A stretch of 31,584 bases of DNA. It comes from Chara braunii (lineage: Eukaryota > Streptophyta > Charophyceae > Charales > Characeae). The stretch spans positions 2,002,180-2,033,763 of the forward strand of contig BFEA01000254.1 of assembly GCA_003427395.1 (NCBI GenBank), given 5' to 3'. Shown piece by piece: positions 30,835 through 31,584 of the stretch. The position numbers were made by a program, and so were the translations under genes. The notes under the pieces are model-generated. The model was not told where the DNA came from and searched no databases. It saw only the letters and a list, made by a program, of their open reading frames with translations. Every line of letters begins with the position of its first letter. The stretch's first letter is position 1.

Positions 30835-31029
30835 ATTCTGCTGTTTCTGTGGTTCGCCTTAATCCTTTGGAAGAAGAATTTTGTCATAGCCTCGTTACTT
30901 TCCCAATCTCTGACTCTTGCCCTTATGGGAAGTCCTTGCCTTCTCCACTCCGCCCAATGCCTCAATTCAGATCTTGCCTCCTCTAATAATTGTTGGTACA
31001 GGGGCGCTCCTTGAGACTGTCATAGCCTC
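30835..31029 (-). pseudogene. Same younger LINE, EN-RT linker upstream of the LTR
   Basis: Minus-strand frame, from high to low coordinates: LYQQLLEEARSELRHWAEW, RARVRDWESN and TKFFFQRIKANHRNSRI, the standard linker in which an acidic/Trp-rich stretch precedes T-K-(Y/F)-F-F-x-R. It ends at the LTR insertion point and continues in frame beyond it at 29734. Upstream an in-frame TGA occurs at about 31020, then the sequence changes abruptly to (CA)n, so the endonuclease and ORF1 are missing. The element is 5'-truncated or was cut by the duplication that follows. Confidence 0.8.
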
Positions 31030-31031
31030 GT

Positions 31032-31584
31032 CACACACACACACACACACACACATTCACACACTTACGGCCATTCTTGTCACGGGTTTGCACTCTGGGG
31101 GATGTGTTCTTAGGGCTGGTGTGAGTGAAGTCGACCACTTTTCTCACGGCATGATCGGAATCTCTAACTCTCTCTGGGGTATGTTTTTAGGGCATCTCTA
31201 ACTCTGGGGGATGTGGTGAGAGTCGTCCATCAGTCAAATGCATCCTGGGCATACAGTCTGTCGAGGTTCAACCTCCCGATGAGTCTTATGCCTGTCTCTG
31301 ACTGGCACAATTATGGTTTGTTTAAAATGTGAAGTTGTGTATAGCAAACAATGACTGAGTTTGTCTTATCCTCAGACTGGCACAATCATGGTTTGTTTAA
31401 AATGTGAAGTTGTGTATAGCAAACAATGACAACACACGATCAGTCTTATGCCTGTCTCTGTGTCTTAAGTGGCTTAGGGGGTCCTACTTGAGCACCTAAG
31501 AAGTGCTAAAGACCCTGTGGCGGGTTGTTTGGAGTGCGTGTAACACTATTATAATTAGAAAGGGGGGGTTCAATTCGGGATGTC
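31032..31584 (+). repeat. Long direct repeat, right copy (runs off the window)
   Basis: (CA)n then sequence matching 24867-25323 to the last base of the window. It differs by an internal 75-bp tandem duplication (GACTGGCACAAT.ATGGTTTG at 31300 and 31375) and by replacement of the CGGCGAACGTCCC part of the left copy. Because it continues past the window end, its true length is unknown. Confidence 0.93.

Overview
The window looks like repeat-dominated nuclear DNA of a plant-lineage (streptophyte) eukaryote. The reasons are several non-LTR retrotransposons (LINEs) with APE-type endonuclease, reverse transcriptase and zf-RVT remnants; one exon of an A-type (CYP71-clan-like) cytochrome P450 that reads with an acceptor and a GC-type donor; a land-plant/charophyte-like group II intron maturase fragment; long microsatellites; and runs of N typical of a draft assembly. 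A charophyte such as Chara, or an early land plant, would fit, but the genus is a guess. I see no complete functional gene, no tRNA or rRNA, and no prokaryotic features.

Layout. 1-0.9 kb: end of one plus-strand element (3' hairpin motif) and the C-terminal remnant of a minus-strand LINE. 1.05-3.8 kb: internally deleted plus-strand LINE with a 96-bp in-frame triplication and a 3' tail made of a hairpin plus (TGA)n. 3.9-4.06 kb: poly(T) and two more copies of the 3' hairpin. 4.4-8.4 kb: degenerate tandem family with units of roughly 460-480 bp, interrupted by AT-rich and 61-bp tandem repeats. 8.8-9.95 kb: low-complexity DNA. 9.96-10.36 kb: maturase domain X fragment (minus). 11.2-12.1 kb: plus-strand LINE C-terminus, convergent with a long minus-strand LINE (12.2-18.6 kb) that keeps a CCHC ORF1 and an EN-RT ORF2 and carries a MITE with nested hairpins. 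18.6-20.3 kb: G-rich DNA without a recognisable gene. 20.34-21.19 kb: tandem/foldback hairpin repeat. 21.3-23.7 kb: more LINE-tail motifs, a 3-copy tandem repeat, a MITE-like inverted repeat and a GC-rich hairpin block. 24.49-24.76 kb: P450 exon. 24.8-25.3 kb: a segment repeated at 31.03-31.58 kb. 26.65-31.03 kb: a younger minus-strand LINE with intact RT motifs, split by a 1,090-bp solo LTR (29,740-30,829).

The most striking structures are: (1) the solo LTR, whose boundaries are fixed by a 5-bp target duplication and by in-frame rejoining of the host LINE, and which is filled with a string of short perfect hairpins, most with 4-nt loops; (2) a recurrent 3'-terminal hairpin whose stem co-varies between copies (GGA/TCC, GGG/CCC, GAG/CTC) around a constant AACCGGG loop; and (3) a foldback MITE containing two further tandem hairpins. 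The history is one of nested insertion, small tandem duplication and decay rather than a gene system working together.
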